Positions 36,901 through 49,690 of a stretch of 64,000 nucleotides of DNA are shown here, piece after piece. How positions within the stretch are numbered: the first letter of the stretch is position 1; each line of letters starts with the position of its first letter. The DNA comes from Montifringilla adamsi (taxonomy: Eukaryota; Chordata; Aves; Passeriformes; Passeridae). The notes beneath the pieces were generated by a model. That model worked only from the letters and a program-made list of their open reading frames with translations, was not told the DNA's origin and ran no database searches. The position numbers were made by a program, and so were the translations under genes. The stretch spans positions 4,881,595 to 4,945,594 of the forward strand of contig JAGGNK010006448.1 of NCBI GenBank assembly GCA_017590115.1, in the 5' to 3' direction.

Positions 36901-37599
36901 TCTGAATTGGACGGTCAGTATGTAAAATTATATGTACATATGGTAGATGTTGGGCCACAGCCCGGGCTAGTAGTTGTACTTTCAAGTTTGGTCGAAGCTG
37001 GAGCTTAAGCTGCAAAGGCAAAATCTTCATTCAGCCCAACTTCAAACCCAAGGATTTTTTCTGCAGTAAAAAGGACTAGGAGAGGGAAAGCATTTTCTCT
37101 GTGGTGAGAGGGAGGCAGGAGGGAAGAGCCTTTTGCTGAGACCCTCACGGATTTAGCATTGCAGAGGCTGGTTCCGAAGGCAAGTCAATGAAATAGAAAC
37201 GGGAATTTCCTCCGCTCTCCTTCCTGCTTCTGTCTTTGCCTGTCTCACCTTTTGAGAACCTGATTTGTATTTGTATACATGCGTGTGATCCCGATTTCAT
37301 TGTTTGCCTTTTCACACAAGCACTTTCACCTACATCCCCCTTCCCTCCCCTCCCTTCCTCTCATTTGGCAGCCAGTTGGGCTTCTTCCTGCCTTGAATAC
37401 CGCATTCCCTGGTTATTCAAGCTCAGTCATTAGCACCCTGTCCCCCCACTGAAATTATGAATGAAAAGCCTTGTTGTTCTTTACAAATAACTCGGGCTTC
37501 CTCAGTCAGTCAAATTCAAATGGCAGTGACTGCCAGACAAAGCGCCTGTATGATGGACAGTCCTCTCAGCAAGCCATCAAGGCACACAGGAAGTTTTTA
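36901..37599. other. Intergenic DNA, no gene seen
   Basis: Moderate G+C unique sequence running into the CpG block on its right. It includes a C/T-rich stretch near 37336-37365. No open frame with recognisable content. Confidence 0.5.
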
Positions 37600-38150
37600 A
37601 AGGCACAATCTAGGTAGCGCGGCCTGGGCGTTCCCCCGCAGCCGCGGGATGGGGAGCGGGGATGGGGACGGGGATGGGGTCGGGGATGGGGATGGGATGT
37701 GGGGCAGCCGCTGCCCTCCAGCGCCGGGGGCGGCGGCGGCTCGGGGCCGGCCGGGCGGCACCTCGGGCACCCTGTCCCGGCGGGGCCGCGGCCTAGCGCG
37801 GCGGGGGCGGCGGGCTCGGAGCGGCGGCACAGCCCCCCGCCGCCCGCACATTGTTCGCCGGCCCCTTTCACAACGGGGGAAAAGGTAATTGACAGCCCCA
37901 TTGTCCGGCCCGGCCCCCCGCGGCTTTAAAACACTCCGGGGCCCCAGTCACACGTTGTCAATGGGAGCTGTCGGAGGTGACGAGTGAAGAAGGGCTGTTC
38001 AGGAAACAGTTTGAGCCCTTCAAGTGGACAGGCCTCAGTGACTTCTCCGGCACTCCGGCTGCCACAGGCAGCCCCTTCAAAAATAACCTTAAAGCAATAA
38101 ATCATACATGTTTCCTGCACTATACAAGGAACAGCTGGTTATTTTTCTGC
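37600..38150. promoter_or_regulatory. Second CpG block with SOX/MEIS-like motifs
   Basis: A compact CpG-dense segment (about 37615-37945) sits about 7.4 kb upstream of the inferred promoter in otherwise A+T-rich DNA. Its right flank is repeat-free and carries three CATTGT/ACAAT-type SOX cores (37850, 37899, 37955), a TTGACAG MEIS-like motif (37889) and a GGCTTTAAAA sequence (37922) that could act as a TATA box. It may be a CpG-rich enhancer or the promoter of an unannotated non-coding RNA. Alanine/glycine/proline-rich frames across it are not credible genes. Confidence 0.4.
37646..37706 (+). repeat. GGGGAT-type G-quadruplex repeat
   Basis: Eight or more runs of three or four G separated by loops of two or three bases (GGGGAT, GGGGAC, GGGGTC, GGGGAGC variants). 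This is a canonical G-quadruplex-forming arrangement on the plus strand at the left of the CpG block. Confidence 0.8.
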
Positions 38151-41100
38151 ACTTCCCCTCCCTCCCCCTCCTTTTTTTTTTTTAAAGCCTAAAAATTATT
38201 TAAGCACAGGAAATCAAGCATGTCAAAGTTTGGCAAAGCAGTTTGGGTGATTTAGCAATTACAACACTTCTTTCTCTATTAGCCAATCCTTGGGCTTTGA
38301 CTTTTTATCTCCTCATTTCCACTGGTTTCTGCATCTGCTCCAATGACTGGAGTAACTCATCCCTTGTCTTCCGTACAGCAAGGGAAGTGATCTGCCTGGT
38401 TTGCGAGGAAAAGCTGTTCACTCCAATTCTTCTCTTTCACAGGAACTCTGTGTCCTGGATTTCAAAAAACATGTCGTGGACTTAGCCCATTGATTTATTT
38501 AGGGAACGAAAACCCTGAACCTGAGAATTAATGATGTGTCTCATTGTAGGCAAGTCTGTACCTCTGTTCTTTACTTAGTGCCATTAGTATTGATGCATTA
38601 CCACGTGTAAAACTTTCTATATGATGGGTGTGCATAATAATGTGTTTGATACATTAAATTTTAAACACAAATACAGGTTTTTCTCCTAAGGCCTCTGCAA
38701 CTTTAGGCTCTGTTGCTGCAGCTGGATCCACACGGGCCAACATTTGTGTTTGCACCAACCCCCTTTCGGAGCCCACCTGCCTGGGTCTGATTTCAGCCTT
38801 GGAGCAGTCACTTCCTGCCATCACAAGAGGTAGTTAGTGCATGCTAACTAACTACAATCCAGATCTGTTAGACTTAGTGTTGCAGTTTAGCAATGCCCAA
38901 TTCTGCCAATGTATTCGGTGCTTGGAACTGATGATACACTTAGGAAATAAAAAGCAGGGGTCAAATATTCTTTGCAATGTTCTGCAATGTCCGTGCATTG
39001 TGACTAAAACGTTGTATTCTAGCCAGAAATGTAACTCTTAAAAAAAAACTGACAGAAAAGCTGGAGGATGAAGTAAGGAGAAAATCAAACTTTTGTGAAG
39101 GTTTGGGGTCTTTGAAAATCAAGGCAAAAAAGGAAGAAATAACTAATGTGCAGCAGCATTAAATTTTCCTTACTCACAAAACATAGGATATATGTTCTTA
39201 TTTCTTTATCATTACACCTATTCCTTTATCATTACAACAAGATATAAAGAATATCATTGTTAGCTTAAGGGTGGTCAGAGGGTATTTAACTGAAAAAAAT
39301 GGTCATGAGAAAGGAGGTGTGTGGCAGCAGGTTTAAGTCTGTGATCTGCACAGTTCACTGCGTGACATTAACCCATCCATTTAACAGCATTGCACTGGTA
39401 GGTCAGGCCATGGGAAGGAGAATTTGCGTATTTTTAAATTTTTGAGTATTGTTACTGCCTGTCTTTCACTTGCAATATGACATGTTTTCTATGTGCATTA
39501 ATATAATTTCATCTCCTTGTGGGTGTAATTTCAGTTCATCTGTCCATGGCCCATTTCTGCTGTAGTTTAAAGGCTAAGGTAACACAGACTTGCTAAGTGC
39601 CTGAGACTAGTTTACAGGCAATTTTAGCCAAACCTTACAGCATGCTGTAAGACATAGTCCTCCTAACTATCTTTTGAAATCTTATGGGAGTAAAAGCTGT
39701 TCAAAACCTCAGACCAGATGCTTTGGTAGCATCCAGCCTTTAGCTTGCAAATTACTCCAGGCAAGGATCTCCTTCCTGTTTGGCAACTTCCTAGAACACG
39801 TTTGCAGCCGGATACATAAACTGCTTATTATGTTGAGGGCGAGATACTCATCTGGGGTGTTTTACCATTGCTCACTTTCATCCTTTGAGAATTCAGCACC
39901 ATATGGAAGTCAGAGGTTATCCATGTCCAGCAAAGGGAACCCATGATGGAAAGCTTTTGCTGTAAAAACCTGTTTTCTTGCTTTTCTTTACTGTGACCAC
40001 GAGTTACACATTCTCATATGTCACATTATACCAACTAACCTAAAGTCTGCTCACATAGTGAATATAGCAATATCTTGCTGTTAAAATGAATGACATTTTA
40101 GAACCTGCCACCTTGGGGGCTTTGAGGTGTGTCTCTTGTGCTGGAGTAGAAAAATGCCCAGTTAATACGTTTGCTATTGCCTTTGCCCAGAAATGCAAAA
40201 TAATTGCTTAGCCACCATTAGATCAGTGGAGAAAAAGAATCCCACAACCAAACAATAACTAGGACCAAAACCTCTGCTGTCCACTGACCTACATGTAAAA
40301 GAGCACTTGAAAAGCCATTATAGCATGCGTATGCTTATTCCCTAGCAGAGCTGAATCCTTCACTTCTCAATTCTTCTCATCTCTTTGGGTAGGCAGAAGA
40401 AAAATCCAGTGTTTTGGAACACTGCTGGCAGAGAAACTCAATGACAGTACTTTCCTGACAGTCTTTTCCTACTTAGCTAAGCTCTTTTTTAATGGAGGAT
40501 GGGAAGCAAGTATGACAAATATTTTTCTTCCGATGTACAAACAGGTCCATGAGCTAAGGCTGTGAGTCCTGTCATATGAAAAAGTGACATCAAGATGGCA
40601 GGAGAGCTGACATCATGTGCTGAAAGAGGAGTGACAGCAAAGCTGACAGAGAAGCTTAACTGGGCAGTCAAGTGTGAAGAAAGTGCAGTTGGACAGGTGT
40701 CTGTAGATGACAAGATGAGAGAAAAAAGTGCCAAGAACTAGCAACTGTCAAAAGAGGGGATCCATTTAATTTATTTAAATATTTATTTATATTTTTATTG
40801 CTTGCCTTATTGCCCTGGAGACCCATGCATTTTCTCTGGACTGCAGTGAAGAAACTGTTCTACTTTGCCTTTGCCTCAGTCTTGCAGTCACACTCCCTTA
40901 ACACTTGTTGTGAAATCTAGACTCTATTAAAGTCAAAGGGAGTTTTGCCATCAAGTTTAGTGTGGCCAGGATTTTACTCCATTTGTAAGTCTGGCAGTGT
41001 CAGCAATGTTGGACTTGCATAGACCTAGGTTAAATTTGACAACAGGAAGGGAACTTTTCCCACATCCCCCCCCAGTCCTCTTCCCACAAGAAAGATGTAA

Positions 41101-44100
41101 GCCACCGTTGAAAGACAGTTAATGGTCCTTAGTCAGATTGGTGTGGACTTGGAGGAAGAACACCCATTCTGAAAGGTATAGGCTAAATACAGCCTGCAAA
41201 CTCAATTTGTCCAGCTTGTAACCTACTCCCAGGAGTAGCTGCAGGAGCAGCTTGGGAATGAATTACATAGCAAGTTCATGGTTTCTGGGAAACATGGGGC
41301 TAGTTTGCATGCCAGCCCAATGGAGAACTCCATGAACACTCTAGCTTGGGCTGTGTGAGTCGTTAAGTGCTGGGGTAGAAGGCTTTCACTGGCTCTTAAA
41401 AGCAGGTATTTGCCCAGACAGCCAGAAAAAATTGGGAACTACTGATTTAGATCACAGTAAAATTTTCTTTTGAGATTCTTGTCAGTGCTTCCACCATTCA
41501 ACCAGGAAGAAGTTGGGCTGCCAAATGAATTGAGGTTGAAACCTGTTTCTGAGCATATCTCTGCATTCAGGACATAAATGTAACAGATGAAGTTTTGACT
41601 CTTTTGAAGTCTATAGGAAAACTACCCTTGACTTTGATGAGGTCTGAATTTCATCTTTTTCCCATCACCTTCTTCTTCCCCGTTCATTTAATTCACCTCA
41701 TAAAACAAAAACTGAAACCCATGTGTGTTTTTGTATAGCTGTCTAGATTCCTTTGAGCCATGCACTAGTGTACAGGCTCCATTTGTATGTACAAAAGCCC
41801 TATACATATGCAATTGTAACTGTGCATGAGAAGATCCTCTACAACCTTAGGCTTCAACTTATGAAAATCTGATTCTGGAAGCTTTATGGTTCCAGACTCT
41901 TTTAAGGAGAGTCAGGGAGCCAAGGGATATGTCTGTCTGCTACATTTTGCAGTGAATCTTTTACTTGGGAATAAAACCTGCAAGATGCTGAGCACTGCTG
42001 TTTGCTTTAACAAGAGTCCCTTTGAAGGCATGGTAAAATGGGATCCGATTTTGTGAGAATCCAGTAATGAGAATCATGAGGAAAAGAAAGGCCTTAATTG
42101 ACTCTGTCTTTAAGTTTTTTGGAGTCCTTTGTATGGATCTTCTAATGCATAGAAAGGCTTAACACACATTTTTCCTCTGTCTGGACTTGGGGTGAATAGG
42201 CCCTGCTGTTGTCAGCCGTGCAAGTAGTGCAGACATCACGTGTTTCATCCTCAGAAGTTCTGCAGTTACTTGGCTTCAGACACATGGAAGTTTTACCTGA
42301 GCAACGACAGGGAGATAAGGCTCATTAGCTAATTAATTCTCACAACGCCCAGGTCACACCCCTTCCGCAGCCGGTTGGGCACAGGTGTGTTGGACATGCA
42401 GATGTGCACAAACATGCCCTTTGTAGAACAGCATCTGCCCTCTGTGCAGCGGCTGCTGTGCCTCAGCACGTGTTGTGCTGCTAAGTGAGGATGATTTGAA
42501 GATACTTTTTTGTTACACAATATAGCCACCGTGCCCTGGGATATTTTAGGTCTCATCTTGGTGAAATTCCCTACCTATGTATACCTTGGTGTTCCAGATG
42601 CTAGAAGTTAATTATCCTACATCAATCTGACACCTGTGTTACCTCACTGTATTTGTGTATGCATAAAAAGGTGCTTTTAGCACAAAATGTGCAATCACTA
42701 AGTTTTAAAAACATTTCGTTTGGGGAAAAAATTGGAACAAGAAGGGACAAAGCTCCCCTTGCAGGTTTGAAGCCCACAGAAAGCAATGCTCTATGCTCCC
42801 TCTACTGGCACCGAGGCAGCCAGTCCTTCCTCTCCTAGATAGACACTGTTTCAGCACGAAAAAACTTATACATTTAGTGGCACTACTTTTGTTAAGTGTA
42901 GTAAATAATAAGCCATTTAAGATTTTTTCCCCCTCGTTCTGTTTTTCAGAAACAAGGGTTTGAGAAAGAAACAGAAAGCATAGCTAGGCTTCATGATTCT
43001 GCATTTATACGTATGTCTAGCCTGAATAGACTGCTTCTTGTTACGTAAGCTACAGACAAATAGGGAAAAAGACATACTTAGGGTATCATTGGTAGAGAAC
43101 AGAGCAATAGCACTATATTATTCCTATTTTCAGGTTTTTTGGTTTTTATCTTTTGGGGTTTTTTTTCTTCCATGAGAGTCATAGCTAGGCTGAGTGTTGT
43201 TATTCTATGACTTCTGTTTTTCATTCTAGCTGTTTTGGGGGTACTTATGTTATTAATATAGGTAACCTATTAATGTAATTATTCAATGAATATTAAGTAA
43301 GGCTTTGCTTTTCCTTTAACAAATGGTAATACATGGTAATATTTTACTTTAGTAAATGACTATTTGCACTGGTTTAGTGACCTGCAATTTATCACAGATA
43401 ATTAATTTTTTTTAGCTATTATGACTTTTAAAATCATCCATTTGTGAAATTATATATATCTTTTTTAACTACCAAATTGAAGAGAAAAAATATTTTCCAA
43501 CTAATTTTTTATTCAATGCTTTTTGATGATTCTGACAAAAAATAATGCCAACACACATTTTATTTATTACTTCTCTTATCTGCATGTGCTTTTGTTTGAA
43601 GTAGAAGCATTGGTGTGAGTGAATAAGAGCTACTTTTTTTTCTAACTTTAGCTAAGAAACAGTGCAAAACCTTTGGTTGAACAACTGAACCATCACTGGT
43701 CAGGAACTTCTTGAGGAAGAAGTGCAAAGCTCCCCTTCAGGAGCGGAGCAGAAGTGAGAGAGATGTGCAGACATTGGCTCTATAGTGATTCTTCTGTGCT
43801 GTCCTTGCTGGAGGGAAGTGATGAAGATGCTGCCCATCAACTGCAGCCCATTGTTCCTATTTTCTGTTTTTTTTAAATTCACTTTGCTTCCTGCAGAGGA
43901 AGGATATAGCTGGAAGAAGAGCTGTATTGTCAGAGGGGAGTTCTTTAACAGATTTTCTTGAGAAAAAAAATTGCAGTAGGGGTTACTTTGGTATAATATA
44001 GAGGCTTTGGTGTAGAGCAGATGGGGAAAGCACATCTTATGCAGACAGGCATGGCTGAAGCCAACCTCAAGGTTGGCCAAGGTCAAAATATCAATGTGCA

Positions 44101-45594
44101 CGTACAGTAAGATCAAATAACTCTTGGAAAAATTTGGGACACTCTCAGCTTCAAACAGAGTTCTCAGCTACAGTCCCAGAATACTATGACTAATTTTGAA
44201 GGTTTGTCTTACTCTTCTCTCTCCAAAATCAATGACAGTGGTTGACACTATGACCAAACAAATTTCTTGAAAGAGAATCTTTATTTAGTACAGAGACACT
44301 TCAAAGAAAACACATTTGAAACCAATTAAAGAAATATATGCATATCTAGCTTTTCCCTGAGGCTTATCTTTCATTAGCTCTGAAGGGTCTAACAAATTTT
44401 AGCACTCTCCACAAATGTATTCTCTCTTTCTTTCTCTTTCTCTTTCTCTTTCTCTTTCTCTTTCTCTTTCTCTTTTGTTTTCTTAACAGCTTCTGATAAG
44501 TAACTACAGCATGGTAAGAAATGTTTTTCCTTTCCATAGTGGAACAAGACATTTAAACTTATATTCAGAATTCACACAAAAATACCTCTCCCCCTTCCCA
44601 AAGATTATTGCCGAATAAATAAAAATAAGTAAGATTTTACACTCAAAAGAAGATGCATTAATTTATACCAAGCAAAATATTTTCAATAGGCAAGCATATA
44701 GTGCTGGGATTCTTCAAAATGCTGCTCTGGTAGCTCATGTTGAATCAGCCCTGGTATTGCTCTGGCAGCTTCCCCATTGCTGTCTGCTCAGGGGATTAGC
44801 TAGGACCTAGAAGGACTGATGGGAAGAACTGTACATCAGTTAAGCAGAGGAAGACAAGGGAAGAGAACATGGGTGGAAGACCTTTTTTGAAGTTAAGCAG
44901 TTAAACAAAGAATAGTAAAATGAAGAAAAGTGCAGTCTGAACTCAGATTGAGGCTGGTAGATTACGTAACGTAAAACAAAACCTCATAGTATGAGCTTCT
45001 ACTTAATTTGGAGGATGCAGGCTGATGAAGAAATCGGAACAGGGGTGGTAAAAAGTTTGTCTGAATTCAAGCCAAATAATGGATCAAAATACACAATTTC
45101 CTTTAGTAACCACAGGTTTATAGGAATGTGATTGAGGGCCCTGTTGTTAATGCAAAATGCAGAGGGAAAAGCTATGTGAGAGTTCTCTGTTGATAAAGCC
45201 TATTGCACAGTCTCAGAGAAGACTGTAGTTCAGCTTCTGATATATTGAATTGGGATGTGACAACTGTTCACAGTAGTGGTTCGAGTTAAGTGAGGTGACT
45301 GAGTGTTTGTACTTTACTTTCCCGTATAGTGGGAGACTGTTGGTCTCTCTGGGGAAGAAGCAGCTGATGTTTATTTCTTTCACTTAAATGCAAGTAGTTT
45401 TTGTTTAAAGCTGAGAGAATTCCTTGTGAATAATTTGATCAGAAATGTTACAATCTCACAAAAGATTTTCTGATAGGAAAAAGCTCCTTCCCCATTTCTG
45501 TCTAGCTTTAACAATGTGACCCATGATTATATTTTCTCTCCCCTGTCCAGCTGTGGAGGGGAGTGATAGAGCTGCTTTAGTGGGTGCCTGGCAT
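38151..45594. other. Intergenic DNA, no gene seen
   Basis: About 7.4 kb of mostly unique A+T-rich sequence. It contains a T/G mosaic (43133-43168), a CTCTTT microsatellite (44421-44476) and a possible hAT fragment end near 41425-41444. No open frame exceeds 138 codons, and none has domain content. Confidence 0.55.
44421..44476. repeat. CTCTTT hexanucleotide microsatellite
   Basis: About eight units of a pure pyrimidine hexamer. The purine strand explains the Lys/Arg run in the minus-strand open frame. The mirror-symmetric purine/pyrimidine composition could form triplex DNA. Confidence 0.85.
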
Positions 45595-46090
45595 CCAGCC
45601 AGGGCCAGCCCATTGCATATGGTAATTTCATTTCAACCACTAAATTGCAAACATAACTCCCCAAATTATTATTCCCATAATTTTATTTAGTAGCCTGATC
45701 AGTTGTATAACTGCCATAGGTACCATTCTGCTGGATCAAATATCAGTCTGTCTCAAAGGTTTGTGCCAAATTTTGGAGGAAACGTGATCATACACTGGTT
45801 TCAAAGTCAGATAGTATTACATCTCACAAAATTAGACCAAAAATAAAAAATTACCTTTATACATGCACATTCAGAAGGCAAATCTTCCTCTGCTGGTAAC
45901 TGGATTTTGGAGTCATTCTTCATTTTGCTGTAGCTGCTCAAGCATAATCTCAAATAAAATGTTTTGCATTCATTGAGCCCAAAGGGTCATGAAAATGGAT
46001 TTTATAGACAATACATTATTTTGTTATGCTACTTAATTTAGCATTATTTTTGTGTGCTCATTAGTAGCGCCCACTTCACAGAACAAAGCC
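45595..46090. promoter_or_regulatory. Candidate conserved non-coding element
   Basis: Repeat-free segment with an octamer-like ATTGCATATGG (45612), several A+T homeodomain cores (AAATTATTATTC, CATAATTTTA) and TTTGCATT (45963). No coding potential. Its character resembles the candidate at 5490-5880. The call rests on motifs only. Confidence 0.25.
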
Positions 46091-47507
46091 ATCCAACTGA
46101 TTACCTAAGGGATACTGTGGTCCATGGGGCAGTTCTAGTCCTCAGGACAACTACAACATCAGATAAGTCTTATTTTCCTTGAGAAAACATCTGTCATATA
46201 ACCCATCCCACAGTAGTCAGGAAGTTGGGTAGAAGGTGAATCATTGCTGGGAGTCTGAACAGCTCAAATATTATGCACTGGATGTGCTCATTGGAAAAAA
46301 ATAATGGGTTTGTCATGGGTAGAATGGATGAAGGATGACTCCAATCCTGCTGAAAATTGCCCCCCTAGCTACATCTATGAGAACCGTTGTACAAACATTT
46401 ACCCAAGTAGTGGATTTAAACTGTGGTATGCCCAAAAACGAGATTTAAATGCTTGCACACATAAGAAGAAAGTTGCTGCTGTGGTAAGGCAGATGGACTG
46501 TGACAGCACTTTTTCCTTTCCAAGAACAAGCTTAAGGTTAGTGATTATGAAGGAATCAGAGAAAGGCTAATGGGTTAACTGAATGTTTAGAATTCTGCAT
46601 ACTGCAAAGAATTTTTCTATCTTCCTGTCTTTTTTTCCATTTTTTCTCCAATTTCAATAGCATAAATAATCTCCCAGACACTTAACCTTATCTGTAGCTA
46701 TGCTGGAAAGGTGCAATTTATCTTCAGAAACTCATGGTTATTGTTAATGGACAGATTTACACACACACTTTTAGAGTATTACAAATGGCTGGTACAGGTT
46801 AAGATGAGACACATTGTGCAAGTGCTCTCCAGTAGCTATAAAAGAAACCAGGATGACTAATTTGGAGGTAGATATCTTTAAGTACTGCGATAGCTTCATC
46901 GCAGAGCTCTTTTTATTAGTTCAGATGTAAATCGCTGTAATTCAACTCCTATCTCTAAGTTTCTTTGTAGCCTTGGATTGGGAGAGCACTGATGATAACC
47001 TGGCATTTCATATAAACACATTGGATTGCTGTATGTATGCAATATGTATGCCTAAGACAGAAAAGACAAAAGATATTTCTTTAAGTTAGATCCGTACCAG
47101 AGATACATACTGGAGCAATTAATATAATCTAGGATAATATTAGAGGGAATAATAATGCAGCTGGGGTCATTAACCTCTTCTTTACACCTGCAGATGGAGA
47201 AACTGATTATTCCTTTGGATAGTTTTGCTGGATTTAACCTCTGTTCTGCAGGGAGGTTTATCCTTTCTATATGAGAAACAATATTGACTTGTGTTGCAGA
47301 GTGCTGGCTGCTGGATCAGCTGTCCCCAGATAACAATGTATAATTGCATACTGCCTACATGAGAACATCCTGTCGCCTGGTCTCCAAGAATAAGTTTACT
47401 GCAGAGCTCATTGTTCTGCAGGGTCACTGCCAGTGAAGTAATGTGCTGCAGACCTCCAAGAAGAGGAACAGTTACACTGGTCCAAAAATCCACATTTGAA
47501 AAAAACA

Positions 47508-47634
47508 CAAAAAAAAAAAAAACCCACAAAACAAAACAAAACAAAACAAAACAACAACAAAAAAAAAAAAAAAACAAAAAAACCCAAAAAAACAAACAAA
47601 CAAACAAAAAAAAACCAAACCCAAACAAACAAAA
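47508..47634. repeat. A/C mosaic low-complexity tract
   Basis: About 125 bases almost entirely A and C: A runs, five AAAAC units (about 47527-47552), AAAC units and CCC runs. It is the strand complement of the T/G mosaics elsewhere in the window. Confidence 0.8.
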
Positions 47635-48782
47635 GGAAAAGGAAGTCCCCCCTAACCTCTCCTTCCCCCTCAAACCCAACCAAAAATACCCAAGGCAAAA
47701 ATGCCTAGCAAAAGAGCCCCAGTGGTGAAAATTGCAAGGAGCAAAAATTAAGCCTGCTAAAGTAAAGGAACTTTCTTTTCTTGACAGCCTTAACACTCCC
47801 TTTGTACTACAACTTGTAATCATATGATTACATGCATCTTTTTTTCACTCTGGGGCCTCTGACACATTTAATATGTACCATAGGTTACGTTCTTTGATTT
47901 TCTTCTTGCTTGACATTTCCTAGGTGTTATTTCATGCTGCTGATTATGAATTGTTTGCAAATGGTGGCAGTTCTAGGTGTCGCAGCTGTAGGAGTTAAGG
48001 TCTTGCCTGACTGTGAAGAAATTCAGTATATATTTATGAGTGGGAAGACACTACCATTCATTATTTCCTGTCTTTTAGGAGGTCTTTCCTCTCATCCACA
48101 GTGCTGTAACACTGAGATGTTACTGCCTTAAATATTCTTTTAGAGTTGCTATAACTGCAAAAATAAGGAGCAAAGAAATAAAAGGGCATTTTCTGTGTAT
48201 TAGGAAAGAATGAGTGTTCTATTTGTAATGGAAAGCACATATATAAAATGTGCTATTTTCTCATAATGGTAATTAATTTTAATTTTTCTCTTTTTCATGG
48301 GTTCACTTTGCTAATGAAATATATAATTGCCACAGTAGTATTTTATAAACATAGGCACATAGAAATTGACTTTCATCCTTTTTTTGAGTCCATAGTGAAA
48401 TGGTTAATTTTAGATTACTGGTTACTAGTGAATAGTGCTCATCATGAAGGTGTTACCCGAGTTGCAAGGTGAATACTGTATGGTTTATATTACAGATTAG
48501 CTAACAAAATAGTATTTTCCTTAAGAAACAGGTTTTTATAAACGTTAGATTTTTTTAACAGTTATAGTGCTGAGTAATGCAGTGTTCTAATAAGTTCATT
48601 TCAAATTGAGCAAAATGCATGAAATTAAAATTTGTAAATTTAGTCTGGGTTTCCAAAAGTTTGGTGTCACCAATTTTTCTGTCAGATCTGCTGGTAAATG
48701 GATTGAGTTATCCTTTTCATTAGAAGGGAATGATTGCTGGGAAGATAAAGCAGTTTGGTGTGGCATCAGAAGAAAAGCATGG

Positions 48783-48814
48783 CACACACACACGCACACA
48801 CACACACACACACA
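48783..48814. repeat. CA dinucleotide microsatellite
   Basis: About 16 CA units with one G interruption. Likely polymorphic in length. Confidence 0.85.
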
Positions 48815-49690
48815 TAGAATACAGCCTCAGTCAGCCTGAGACACAGGTCTCCTGCCCATTTCTTCCTGCAGCTTCTAGCCAATAGGTTTGCTCCATTTTG
48901 GAGATGACAGGGCCCACCATGCTGATGGTGCATTGGCAGCAGTTATATCGTCAGTAAAATTGCACCACATTTTCATTTATATTGATGGCTCCCTCATGCT
49001 CCTATGGTGGTGCCATTAAAGGTGTTAAATCATTTATTCCTGCTATACAATACTTCTCAAAATGCACTCTTTCAATAGTTCACATCACTATGACACATAC
49101 AATCCAAAACTTCTGAGAGCAATTAGGATTATGTTTTCCCATTTCATCCCCTTGACTGAAGAGATTAGACAATGACAATACCTCCTATATCTTTTGTTTT
49201 CTTACTTTGCCAATATTAACTTTTTCTACCAATATTGCTATTTTTTTTCTGTTCTCATAATCAGTCAACATTAGGCATTTCTGGTAAGATATTTATTTCA
49301 CTAACATTTCAGAGGGTATTAAAACTCAGTATTTTATGTTTTCCTAATGGTGGACCTTACATTAATCTTTGTTAATATTATCCTTAAAGAGGATATGCTG
49401 TTTTTACCATTCATAAAAAACAGACCTAAAATACTGTCATCTGATTTTTTAAATTTTCTTTTATTTTGGAATCAGCTTAAGGTATCACATGCATGCATTA
49501 ATTCATCCTTCTAGATTTTGTAATATTTAGAAAGCAAGGGTGACATTTGTCTCATATGACTTGAAGCATGCCCAAATTAGATATCTAAATCTAAATTAGG
49601 CTGCTTTTATACCCCCAGGAGAAAAGTAGTACCTCTGGACATGATGTGTCTGATGTTATTCCAGAAGCCAACATTATTATGCAGAGTTTG

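Larger units (their letters stand above)
46091..49690. other. Intergenic DNA, no gene seen
   Basis: Unique A+T-rich DNA with two simple repeats annotated separately (47508-47634 and 48783-48814). The 213-codon minus-strand frame at 47182-47823 owes its length to the A/C-rich tract it crosses. Confidence 0.55.

Noticed and set aside
41400..41444. Possible hAT end (inverted CAGTAGTTCCCAATTTTT)
   Set aside because: Only one end is visible and no matching inverted partner was found, so it is not annotated as an element.
44421..44476. CRISPR-like regular repetition
   Set aside because: It is a simple hexamer microsatellite; no repeat-spacer structure exists anywhere in the window.
47182..47823. 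213-codon minus-strand frame with a Phe-rich centre
   Set aside because: The hydrophobic run is a translation of the A/C low-complexity tract at 47508-47634, not a membrane protein.
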